Below, in pieces: positions 39,110 through 51,918 of a stretch of DNA of 64,000 bases. The DNA is taken from positions 46,001 through 110,000 of the forward strand of contig JBAMDO010000054.1 of assembly GCA_037074765.1 (NCBI GenBank). Direction: 5' to 3'. The translations under genes were made by a program, and so were the position numbers. Source of the stretch: Mansonella perstans. Lineage: Eukaryota > Nematoda > Chromadorea > Rhabditida > Onchocercidae. Position 1 is the stretch's first letter. Each line of letters begins with the position of its first letter. The notes under the pieces were generated by a model that was given only the letters and a program-made list of their open reading frames with translations, was not told the origin of the DNA and did not search any database.

Positions 39110-42100
39110 CTATTTCCACATTTCTTGTCGAATATGGTTCAAGAATTCGATATAGCTGTGGGATGACTCCGTGCGATCATCAATCAAGCGCCCGCAGAAT
39201 AAATTGCGCACGGGACTATCCTCTCTGGAAATGTTTTCAACATGAATTCACTCCATTAATAATTTGAGAATAATAATAATAAGTTAGTCGATCCCGTCTC
39301 ACGTCGGGCAGAAAACCTATTTTTCCAGTCTGATGTATTTCCTACCATCAGATCTTCAAACCTCCTCTACGATTACCGGTGCAAATAAAGAAAAACAGGA
39401 AGATTTCTTAGCAAAAAATCGAACATTACCGTATTAATATCACTGGAGCAAACACAGTTCGATAAACAGTAAGTTTACGAAGAAAACTGTGTACTCTATT
39501 ACTGAACGGATTGTCAAGAACTTCAAATGGACTCTGTAAAAAAAGTATTTCATTTCATCATGTAACAAAAAAACATCCTAGTACAAATTAAAAACTAAGG
39601 CGCCACAACAGTTATTTTCTAAAAAAATGATGGAAAAAAGACCGAAACTCGAAAAAAAAAACTGCTGTTACTATTCCCTAATTAAAATAAAATGCCTTGA
39701 TTAAAATATAATGCTAAATAAACTTGCTTCAACATGAATTTTTTCGATCGTATTCACATCAAATAAACGCTTTATAATGCTGGATTCAACATTTGATGAA
39801 ATGTATATGTAAACATATGAGCCTGTATCTAACAAATATACTGCATTTCGATTAATGTGCTCGAAAGAAAGATGTAATCTTGGCGGATCAGCCTCATTCT
39901 ATAAAAGATAAGAAAAATTACTGTAAAGAAAACATGATTCTTCACAAAGTACAGCAAAACCTCACTGCTAGAACCTAGTTTGAAATCACTGATCATTTCA
40001 AAGCAACCTGATAAGAAACCGACGTTAATAGTTAATAATTTGTATTTTGCTTTTCTGATATATTTTTAATTCAAAGAGCTAATTACTCTATTTCATAACA
40101 CAATGCATTTAAAGTGGAAATCTACTTAGTAACAAACAATCATAATACGAGGGAAGTTTTCAGAAACTCAACATCTATTAATAACAAGATTAAAGGAATT
40201 TCTGGCCTTAATTTCAACTGAAAACTAATTAAAATTATGTAATTTCAATAAAAAGACACCTCGATAAAATGATTGAGTTCATATAAAGCGGGATACAGCT
40301 CTAAATCGATCACTTCTAAGGGAGCACTGCGAAAGAGAAGAAGAGCAGCTACACGACTGTCTAATGCAATAGACTGTCCTGTGATGAATGCTCGCTGAAA
40401 GATAATAATAACGTAAAACAAAATGAATGGTGCTAATATATTAAATTGAGAAGTGTCATCAAACATTTCTGAGCAATAATTAATAAACGAATAGCTCTTA
40501 GGTACACGAGATGAATTGAACTAACAACCCAAAATGATTGATATATGCTGTGCATTCAAAGATGCCATCACTTATTTTTTAATTATTCTTAGGTGAAACA
40601 TGCATCACATAAAGAGGTGAAAAAATCCGATTATACGGAAATCTTGAAGGAGGGTAACGATGACATCAGTTATCAAACAAAGGTTTTGATCAATCTCATG
40701 TGAAGGGTGCGAAACATACAACAGCCATTCTGAATGACCAGTTCTTGAATTATGGTTATTTAGTAAAACAACTAACATGTTTAAGCATGCCCAACACATA
40801 GAGTGGTAACAAACGCATTGAAGTAACTGGTGACAACACACAGTTGGTACCACTCATATGGGTAACAGCAGAATTGTAGGCATCAAATACATCAACGACA
40901 GTATTCACCATTGCTTCACGGGAATCTGTCAAACTTGCACCCATAAAGGTGCGCTCGACCGCTGAACATTTTAAAATAAATATATGTTATGAACACAAGA
41001 TTCACTTCTCCGCATTTCCAATTCCTTATCGAGCTGTCTTCACAGCTTCTAATTAAATCATTTTTGCTTGCTATCGCTGGCCACCATCTTTGTAAGAACC
41101 AATTATTGTCTAACACTTGACCATTTTAAAAATGATCATATATAACACCTTTCAAATAAGAGTTCTAATTGTATATGTCACATATTTGTTATTAAGACTA
41201 AATCTAACGCAAAAATGATTCCCGACAATATATCCTCATTCTGACTCCTGATAATTTATTATCCAGCTGTATAAGAATCATTACCCATTTTCGAAAGAAG
41301 CGATATTGCACATTTCACATCAAATTGATTGAAAATGGTGGATAAATCTTTCGTTACGGGTAAACAAAGCGTATGAATTCGTATTCGTCTGTCACCTAAA
41401 AAATACATATAGTGTGAAAAAAAGAAAAAAAATTTGATGGGAACGAAGGATTTTTTTTACTAAAAACATTTCATTTATTTTACAAACAGTACTAACAATT
41501 TCGACTCTGTACGAACAAATATGTTATTGTTAGAGGAATTGTTGCACAAATTATCCGTTGTTACATCGACAATAATGGCTATTTTAGGAATAATGATAAA
41601 TCAATGGTCAGATGCTTAAATATAATTCACCTCGACTTGATGTGTACAAAACAGCAGCCTGGAAGCATGCTGTATTAATGCCAATAAGGTTTTCTTCCAT
41701 TTGCACTTGCACAGCAATAGCAGAATCCGGATTTACATTGGCCATAGCCAAAAGATCTGTTGAACGGACAAAAAAGTTCCCGTAGAATGTATGCAAAGAT
41801 AAGCCTACAAACATAATACTTGGAAAAAAAAAATTGAAAAAAACAAAAAAGCAGTGCCTGCACAAAAAGCAGACCTTTTGTACACCGAATCCTCAAAACC
41901 GCTTCGAATCCAATTTTCCGCATCAAATATCGATTTAACTGCTTTTGGAATCTCTTGACTTGTACTTGACCATGATTTATATGATAATTTGGGAAGTGAT
42001 AAACACATCCCGCGCTAAACTTCGACATATCAGCTAAAAATACGTTAGCGATAATACAAGTAGAAAAACAACTTGAGAAAACAGAACGCATATTAACAAA

Positions 42101-45100
42101 ACATTAAATCATTGAAAAATCAGTATATGAAACTATGATTATAGAAATTCTATTAATCTTCCAATGAATGTTTTGCTAGCACACACACACACAAACTTTC
42201 TTCCTATTGTAGAAAAAGACTATCTTCCATCAACAATGGATAGCACATATTACACATAGGATATTATTTGAAAATAATATAGTCCAAAACCACAAAAAAA
42301 TAGATGACTACATAATGCATAATCACGGAAACAATGATCACTTTTGTCTCTTCCTGCGAGAAAAACTACAGCACAAAACTTGCCTAAGGTTGACAAATCA
42401 GAGTACTGATTATTCATTAAAAATAAATCAACGGCGATTTGATGTCCAGTACATTCAAGCGCTAAACGCTTATAATAGTCATTTGCCGGACACAAATTTG
42501 GCACTTCCTGTAACGGATCCATAATATTAATAGGAAATTTTTTCTTTTCAAGAAATATTGTAGAAAACTACACGAAATTAATGGCTACACGATATATAAT
42601 AAGGAAACTAACAGAAGCTGTTCGCTGATTTGGACCTTCTCGACTTTTGAGTGCTCCTGGCCCCAAATCAGGAATCACTGTTAACAACACGGTGATTCTT
42701 CCACCAATATTAGCCTAAATAGTTGAATCTGAGCAGAGAAAATGAATAAGCAAGAGAACTGTGGAAGCAGTACAGTTAGTAAGTTCGGAATTCCTTGTAA
42801 GCTTAAGAATCACTGTAAACAAAAACTAACGATAAGTTCACGTGCAGCAGTTAATGCCGCACCCAAGCAGCATGAAGCTGAGGAGTTTGATTCATAGAGA
42901 GCAGGTAAACTTTGTACAAACAAACGTATCACCTGCAAAAACTCACAAGTTCAGCTGAAACTACTAGAAGAATGATAATGATCGAATGATAATGACTTAA
43001 TAAATATAGGAACTTACGTCAATGTTTTTGCGAAGATTTACCAACAATCCACAATTGACTGGAAGAAAAATATCTAAAAAGCACGGCAGTTGAAAACATA
43101 ATGCGGATGATATAGTCTGAACCGGTCACAAAATCAAGAAAACAGGGAACTATATATTTTAAACCGGAAGCAAAATTCTTTAATGCCGACGCTTAAACAG
43201 TATTTTTTAAAGAAACAAATAAATATTAAAATACGGCTAATATAGTCTGAATCCGTCCAGAAATTAAAAATTAAAAAACTATATATTTTGAGCTAATGAG
43301 CAAAACTCCTAAGCATATGACTAAAATAGCGTTCATGGAAGCAGTTAAAATGTCTGTCGCAATATAAGTAATACAAAGACAAGCTGACATTTAACAATCG
43401 AGGTCCTAGCCAGCCATTTATACTTATGTATGTAAGCTGATCATGATCTCAGAAAAACGATTACAGAAGCAGTCAGAAACAATATATTCAAATCACGGTG
43501 AAACCTAGATCTTTAACAAATCTATATTGAAATTTTTTTTGGAAAACTTCACCATTATATTCTTCAACTATCAGCTGCTGTGGAGGTGATTTCCCTCGAA
43601 ACTGAAAGAAGTGAACAGCAGAATCTACACCGATAAAACCAAGCAAAGTGCGCTCGTCACCAGGTAGTTGTTCCAAAGTAATCAAAAGTTGTTCAGTGAA
43701 AGTATGTAGATAACCTGAATGATAAATATTTCAAAACAGTACTGAAAACTTCGAAAAAAAATCGAAAATTTTCGATGAGAACGACTCGACAATTCGATGA
43801 TTTCCCAGTCAGTTGACCGTAATTGACACTAACTTGCCTCGGTTCATCAAAGTTTACCTACAGTCTTCAACTGAAAATAAAATGGAATCCCCCAACTCTA
43901 AAGAGGTTTGAAGTATGCAAACGATTAACCTGTTTCTACCGCATATCGACTGATATCCATTACAAACACATAAACTGCTGGTTGCGGCGGACGTAACTAT
44001 AATGAAAAGCAAAAATGAATAATTCAAAGCTTATAAGAAAATAAAAACCATACAGCATATGACAAAAGAAGGGTTAAAAAATTGTTTCAGCAGATTAAAT
44101 TAAAACGGAATCTAACTGGACAGAACAATGCACTACCATATATTCAGAGGGAGCAATAAATTCGACAGTTGAGTTCTTAATTTCTGGACGATGACTTGGT
44201 TCACCAAAGGATTTTGTAGCGGGGTCCCAATTAAAATCATCAGGTACTGAAATGATTTCGGCCGTTTTCATCAAGATAAACCGCACTGGGAAAAATCAAA
44301 GTCTGTTTGGTTATTAGTAGTTTGAAAAATTCACGAAATATTAAACTCACAGTCATTAACGCGATAACAAATGTTGCACTTCCAATGACGAGAATCTGGC
44401 AGGTAAATATAAGGATTAATGTAAGTACGACAATACCGACATCGCACAATAGATGATGTTTGGATGATGTTCAGATTCTGCAAAATTAATTTTACTTCTA
44501 ATGATATATTATAGTATCATTTGTAATGAAAGATATCAAAGCACACAGATGTTGCTCAGATGTGCATTAAGAAATTTTTTATATTTCACCAGCAGAAATT
44601 TTAATACCTCGCCTAACCCATTTCAGAACACTTGAATCCACATAAATCAAACCACACTCCTCCTCTAATTCATATAGAATTTGCAAGAAATCCCTCACTA
44701 TTGCTAACATCGTGCTTTACCGCAACTGCATACAACCATCTTTAATTGATCATTTATTAATAAATTCTAGCGATAATAGAAAAACAAAATCAAACCTTCA
44801 TATCTCTAAACGGTTGCAAAGTGAGTCCAAATGGCAAACGCGACTTTTTTAGCAATTCTTGGGTTTGAGGTACCGAACTCAGTGTGCAACGAAATATACT
44901 GAAGTGGATATTAAAAAATTATGATTAACACACCTGCCTTTTCAAATTCGTTTGGAAGATCTCTTCAAGGCATGGAGGCAATGAGACAGTCGCGAAGGAA
45001 GACAGGTCAATCAAAAGAATTGAAGTGAAGACACTGTAATGTGTTGGCCAGCTGCACCAGACTGGCTTTACAAATTACCACCAGAACTCTAGATTCTCAA

Positions 45101-47200
45101 ATACATGACGACAATATCAGCAAATTTTTAATAAAAGTCATGATGACAGCTACTAGTCTCATACTGTTTATTGATGTTATTGAAGCAAATATCAAAGCTG
45201 TATATACCGGGACAAACTTCACTTTCACATTCCGGAAAAATTGTACCTAGGATTGCATCGGGCATCAGGATTGCAAACAGTTGGTGGAAGAGCAATTTCT
45301 TCGTCATCTGTCCCATATTTCATTAAATCCCTTTCCTGCACCAAATCGACATATCTCGTCGATTGCATTCCATAATTCTACAACTCCGTTCACCTATTAA
45401 TGAGTAAAAAACCCATTAGTTCCTTAGTCAGCCTTACAAAAATTGCTATAATAACCTCAATTACTATCAGCACCTAATATCAATGTGACAAAACTACTAG
45501 CGCACAGCAAAATTGTTGATGGTTGTTACACCTAGAAGGTCAATATTTTGCGTAGATCTTACACTTCTTTCTTATTTCAACAAATAAACTTAGTTATATT
45601 ACGCCAATTTCAATAAGTATGCTTTTATAAAGTTTTTATATAAGTGATTCTAAGTATCTATACTGAAAACTGAGAAGGTCATGTTTATATGTTATTCGAG
45701 ATTTTGATGCAAAACAAAAATCCTTTTAGTAAAATCCTTATTACGAAATTACCATCTGAGCAAATCTTTGTTGCAAGCTGCCCATTTTAACGGGATGATT
45801 GCCGTTCATCTGATAATGATCGTTCACCAGTTGCGACTGTGAATCTTTAAAGCTATAATGTGAACCAGTTTCATTCCTTGCATTACTCCTATACGTCATG
45901 CTTGCGAGTGACTGAGTAGAGGCTGTAGGTAGATGCTGCGTGCAGGTAACGACTGAATTCGAATTGGTAACTTGATCAGGCATGCAGGAAAAAGAAGCCT
46001 GTGGCGGAACTGCTGATGTCGGAGCAGAAGAGTTCACTGGCAAAATTCTGGACGAAAATGATGATGTTGAGTAATTAGGAAGCAGCTGATGCTGAAAAGC
46101 GGTATCACCCCCAACTAGGTTAGTGTGAGCACTCTTCACTTGATGACGCATTGAACTGCATGATGGTGGGTAGCTGTAAGTTAATGCTGCTGCACTCGAA
46201 TCGTGAATCAAAGGCTGCACGTTATCCTGAACATGGTAAATTTGAGTATAAATGAAAACAAGACGAAAGAGTACATTAAAACATAAACTTTGGTGGTCAA
46301 ATCTCATAAAGTAAGAAAAAAGACATACCAGCCAACTCCAACCACTAGATCTCAAAATTAGCTATTTGAGTAAAATGGGACACAATCGCTAAATAGTTGA
46401 GACCAAACGCAACAAATGATATTTATAGCAGTTCACATTTATCGTATTTGAAAAAAAAGAAATTAAAATTAGCCCACTGTAAAACAAAAATTTCGCAAAA
46501 TTTACGGACATTGACTGGAATTGAATTCGGACATTGTTGTAAGTATGATAACACATTTACACCACTGCCAACTGCAATATAATCAAAAAAGTAACCTAAA
46601 AATACGAGTTTCTAACATGACGTAAGAGTCGCAAAATCCAACAAACTTAACTCATTTGTAGGTCAAATAAAATCCTCATATATCCGTAAACAAGAATGAA
46701 AATGAAACCTTGAGTAGACATAGAGTTGTTCGGCCGTAGCATTTTATTCGTCCAAGATGAATTTTGAATACTGCAATAAAAGAATCCTTTGACTAAATTT
46801 GAATTAAAAAGACTCGTGCTAAAGATTAATTGCATCAGTCTGGTTTAAACACGAGAGTGAAGTTAGGAGGAAGAAGTGATACATCATTCAAGTAAATAGT
46901 TAGTGTTTGATTCGATGAAAAGATAACTATTTCTTCATTAAACGGTAACATTTTTTGGATTGCTTGAGTATGCAATATACAAATGACAAACGATACTAGC
47001 CATCCAAGAGGTATTCCGAGACATCAAATCCGTGGCCAAAACCCATTGTAGTTTATTAAAGTACTTTTAAATTTAATAAATTAAATAACTGACCTTTGAC
47101 TACTGAGAGCTGTTATTGAAGCATTTGCTTCAGGATGCTGTTGCCAAGCTGTTTGATTACTCGTTCCATAATTAACAAAATTTAGCGGATTTTCCGCCAT
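39110..47200 (-). CDS. sec24: Sec24 COPII coat cargo-adaptor (SEC24A/B type)
   Basis: Sec24 pairs with Sec23 in the inner COPII coat and selects cargo at ER exit sites. Exons (minus): 47200-47094, 46770-46709, 46226-45753, 45377-45247, 44898-44796, 44477-44351, 44246-44137, 43996-43930, 43714-43505, 43073-43018, 42932-42831, 42714-42613, 42507-42384, 42033-41875, 41804-41631, 41395-41285, 40961-40777, 40394-40260, 39898-39734, 39533-39430, 39224-39110. Total about 975 aa, usual for the family. The first ~215 residues are Ser/Gln/Asn-rich. The zinc finger is CRYCRTYINP...WKCNICYRVND (44477-44351). Then come DFNWDPATKSFGEP and STVEFIAPSEYM, and the trunk starting LRPPQPAVYVFVMDIS. The beta-sandwich segment has IGFEAVLRIRCTKG, followed by the helical domain and the gelsolin-like tail ending RLIDDRTESSHSYIEFL. 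ATG follows an ACAG acceptor. All joins are in phase except exon 2 to 3, where a small exon is probably missing. The intron after 42384 uses a GC donor. The donor at 39734 (CAT|GTTGAA) is weak. Confidence 0.96.
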
Positions 47201-50200
47201 CTGTTTTCGAAAAATTGATGACCGACAAACTTTTACCGTAGCTTAAAGTATGCAAGTACTGATTTCTACATCCTTAATTAGCTGCACTTGTTTCTGTGAT
47301 GTAGTCGTCTAACAAATTCAGGTTGGTAAAGCTCTGCTTTCTAAAATACATAATATATCGTAAGTGGTAGGTTTGAACTACCTAACTAATCTACCTACAA
47401 CTCAGTCCAATAACTTGTCAGCATACTAGAATTACGAATGCTAAAAACCAATTATACCAACTTTAAAATAGCGCCCCCATTATATCAGGTTTTGCTTGCG
47501 TATATAAAAACCAGCATGAACCCGCTGTGAAAATTTATGTCTCTTGTTTTTTCAGGAGATTAGCAAACCCAAACTACAAATTAACCCGCAAATTCAAATT
47601 AGCTCCAATTCAGTTAGTGACTATCACATTAAGAATTCATCGTATTCCATCTCTAGTTTTCACAAAAGAACTTTTAAAACTGTGTAATAATCAGTGCAAG
47701 GTAGTACTCGATCAAAAGTCTGATCTAAATCAAATTTTTTGATTTAGAAGAAAGTTTCAAAATATGCATGAAACTAATTTCTGATTATAAACAGTGCAAG
47801 AGGAGATGGGGCAAGAGAGGCTAATTCACGGCATATTTGAGATACCTCACTCTAAAATTCACATGTTTTGGAAAAAACGTAAATCATGATCAGGGATAAG
47901 TATGTAATTTTTAGACATTATTTGCCCCAGCATCATCAACCATCACCAATCGCAACCAATCTTTCATTACTCCCACGCGATGCCTTACTTTCACAGCTTT
48001 AATTGTGGACTATGTTAAATTATTGCAGCAAGTGATGATTAGTGTAAGTTCATATAAATCATTTGTATGAGATTTCTATATTGCGGTAAAGGAAATCTGA
48101 AAAACTATCAGACACAAACACACATCTTTTCATGTTAACCTAATAAGCGAGGAAAATTAGTAGAATTTAAATACATGAAAATTTCATTGAAAAATAGACA
48201 ATATTAACTTTGCATAAATTAAATATTTTAAATAAGTAATCAATAATAATGTTTTTATCGAAAAATAAACAATATATGTTGTATATTAGATGAATGGCAA
48301 AATATTTGTAGCAAATTATCTTTAATTTTTTTCAAATTTAAAAGTTAAAAGATAGTTTCAAAATCTCATTGAAATTATCTTATTTAATTATTTTTATATT
48401 TCACATATAAACTAATATCTGTAATGTTTGCTTAAATGAATTACATCACATAATGATGATGGCAATATTAGATATAAGAAGAGATAGTTGAAATTATAAG
48501 TTTGTGAAAGGACAAAGAACATAAGATCACATTATCGAGCCTCTCTACTGCATATGCTCTATCATCTGCTACTACAAACCAGGAAAAAGACTATAAAGGA
48601 GCAGAAACATGTCTCCTATTCGTTGGAAAATGTCCACTCGACCAAAACAACGTCTCCCAGGTGGAAACCACATTTTCACTGATTTTTATTTGGTCTACAA
48701 TGCTTCACCTGACATTTTACGGATAGACGACACTTTTTGTAAAAAACAAAGAAAAAAATAGGTGAATAGTAGGATTGAGGATTAATAATATTAAAGGTAG
48801 TTGTATATAGTTTTTTAGTTAATTAATTTATCCTATGAGTGTTTGCAAGTATTTTTCACTTTATTATGCAACAATTGATCATCTCAAAAGATGTTTCCAA
48901 ATAGCTTGATTTAGGATGCATGACTTATAACTAGAATAAATTCTAAAGAAGAGTGTTCTGAAAGAGAATCGAACTATTAAGCATTATTTTTTTTTCCTAG
49001 AAATTTAATTCTGTTCGGTTAGATTAATAAAGTGATAATGCTGTGCATAATTTCATAAAACTATTCCAAAATTTTTAAATTACCTAGATCGCCATATCAC
49101 TATTACTAAATCAATACAGCTATTGTAATTTAACGCTTATTATCATCATTTAGAATAGTCACTGATCCTTTTCTTTTCTTACTGATGAAGTCATTTTATT
49201 CAATATATTTTATTTAAGCAAATCCAACCAAAGGAAATTCCGGAAATAAACTCAGGTTGTAATTTGTTTACAGGCATAAAGTTCTGGACAGACAGGCTTT
49301 CAGTTTATCAATAAAGAAACGGAAGGCAAGAAAGGACGGCTAGACCAGTAGGTTTGGAGGACGTCCAGACGTGAATACTACACAATATTAATGTGTATTG
49401 GATGACAACCAGTAGCGCGAGTACGTTTTTTTTTTGTACCGTTTCAGCTATAAAGCTGAAACTTAAGTAGTCCTACAAGCCACGAGATCCTATTTGTTAG
49501 GCGCTTTATTTACTGTGACGATTAACTTTGAGAAATATGAATAACTTCCTGAAATTGTTGCTTTCACGAGAATGTACCTTCGTTGATTTTTGCGCTTAAA
49601 ATTTTATCGGATCCTCGCACGTATATTACGATTATAAATGGCCTCTCAAAAAAGACTTGCTGTGACAGCCATCGAATCAGTTGAGTATGTTTCTTGTTTA
49701 TCATGAACGCAGTTGTGCATGACTTTTCGAACACCGATCATTGCATCCACCTGATCTACCTATTCATTCGATTGTGGTGATTCAGAACTACTCATCTTGA
49801 TTGAAGCTTCCATAATATTTGTATTACTATAATTTTACAAACTTAACCGTTTTCATGTTAAAATGGTGATGAGATTCTTAAGTAGAATTTTGAAATGGTA
49901 TTTTAAATTTAAATATTCATCTTGTTGGGATCGTTCTTGTGGAAATCGGTCACAGTTTTGATTTCAGAAGAAAGTTACAAGTATGATAAGTCTGCATGCC
50001 TATTCGAAGTTTTCAGTCTTGTGTACATTCCTTCTCGAGACCTACAATATTTCCATCCAAAAAAGTTGTCCTATTTTACTTGCACATCGTTTTCCACACT
50101 TTTTCACCAATTCGGACTACGAAAAATTTTTGTTTTCTGGGAAGTCTAAGTAAAACTTCAAAATATGCTTGTATCTCCAATTTTTTTAAAGAACGGCTGT

Positions 50201-51458
50201 TTTTCTTGCACGCACTTCGTAGCCATTAATGGAGGTGTTTGATGTGATTTTATTGGGTAACTGCTGAGCCTAGATAAGAAAACTGAGGAAAAAAACTGAA
50301 GATCAGATATTTTGAAAGATTTCTAAATTTTGGAAGTTACACAAGATTACGTAACAAAAGTACTTTATCATATCATTGGTAATTTAGTAGTGACTTCGAC
50401 AGGTGACAGTATGAGCCTTGATTGTTAATGATAATTAGATATCAACATTGCATGCAATCACAATGCGAAAGGACATAATTTTGCACCATCGTGCAAACTT
50501 ATTTGTTAAATTCACCACACAGTTGGCATGCAAACAACAGCGACATATATATATGCTCCGAACAATCTTTGGGACTGCCTCAAGTTTCTTTATATAGTAA
50601 TTTCTGTTGTTGTTTAGGATAAATCCGAAAAAAATTGCCAGGTGTTTTTATTTCTTCATTGTTTGATTAATTAAGACGCTGTAATTCAGAATTTTATTTA
50701 TTTTTGAAATGGCATGGAATTATTTGTGTAGGATTTCCATATTAAATTTTTAAAAAAAATAGCGCTAACCAAAGATTTGTCCCATTATTTTAGAAGTTAC
50801 ATCTTTGAAGTGCTGAAAGGGTAGATCTTTGAATTAGGTCTAGAAGATTTTGAAGATTTTAGTTTTAATTTATATTTTTTGGTATTGCATATAAAAAACT
50901 ACAAGCTAATATTTGGTCTTGACACAGGAAATATTCGTTAGATCAAGCTGTGTTGTCATCTCTTGTGTTAAATTTTCTGCTTATGCTGTCAACTTTTATT
51001 TAAACCAAAATCCCACTTTGTAGTTTTTTTTTGGGACTGGTACTATCCTAAATTAATCGAGGCGGTTGTCTAATTGAATCTGAGGCGAGGAAACTCTTAC
51101 TGGAAAAAACATTGGATGTGAGAAGAGAAGGAATGGAAAAGTATAGAAGATTCTGGATGTGATTTAAAACTTGTTTAAATCTGCCTCCCCAAAATCAGTA
51201 TCTTTGTTGTGCATGAGAAATTTGACTACCAGTGATAGCTTTGGAATTGTTAAGAGCTCATAAAACATTATGATATGCAATATTTTGTTAAATGCTTCCA
51301 AAAAATTCAAATATTTTAGATGGATTGAAAAGCTAAATTAATCATTTTCATCATCCTAGCAACAGAGGAGTAGTCGGTAGTCGATACACTGCTTCCTATG
51401 TTACAAAAGCTGTATTGTCATGAACAGTCGGCGAATTCCATTCTTTACTAGTAGGCTG
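47201..51458. other. Divergent intergenic region between sec24 and ccr-4
   Basis: About 4.3 kb with no supported gene, lying between the minus-strand sec24 start and the plus-strand ccr-4 exons, so it should hold both promoters and the unidentified first exon(s) of ccr-4. A 51-codon plus frame from 48610 (MSPIRWKMSTRPKQRL...) looks slightly protein-like but has no supporting signals. No TATA box or other promoter motif can be called by eye. Confidence 0.5.
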
Positions 51459-51508
51459 TTTTTTTTTTTTTTTTTTTTTCTTTTTTTTTTCTTTTTTTTT
51501 CCCCCCCC
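51459..51508. repeat. Poly-T tract ending in C8
   Basis: Three long T runs separated by single C residues and ending in eight C residues. It is pyrimidine-only for 50 bases, 410 bp before the first ccr-4 exon recognised here. Confidence 0.9.
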
Positions 51509-51918
51509 TGGATAAGAATTTACGAACAAGAACAAAACTTAATCATTTCCATCATGATCGCTTGCTCCTGCATGAATGCCTTGCGTTGTTTTAATGTGTT
51601 ACGATAGCTTGTTTGTTGCCAAGTAACAACGTTGTTCTAAAGTCCATTCTATGTCGGACACTCCACTCATTTTTCCAAATAGTTAATATGCTCAATGTCT
51701 TGCATATTCGCACCTTACGTTAATTTGTCTGGTTTGGTGTTCGTCTTTCGAACATCTTTAGCCAAATGTAAAAACACTCTTTCCTTTTGGGTTTTCTCAA
51801 ATGTACGGTATTGCACTAAATTTGTTTTGTTGATAGACACAGTAACTTGAGCAACATTTTTCTGTTGTTCAATGATGTTTTTAAATTTTCGAAACTCACA
51901 TTTACCTAATTTTTGAAG

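Noticed and set aside
39010..39267. 85-codon plus-strand frame with several Cys
   Set aside because: It is the reverse strand of the last sec24 exon (RLIDDRTESSHSYIEFL), which matches the family and joins in phase.
39250..39400. Alternative sec24 tail exon reading RFEDLMVGNTSDWK
   Set aside because: It is in phase, but the exon at 39224-39110 gives the conserved EDSP...RLIDDRTES end, so this stretch is intron.
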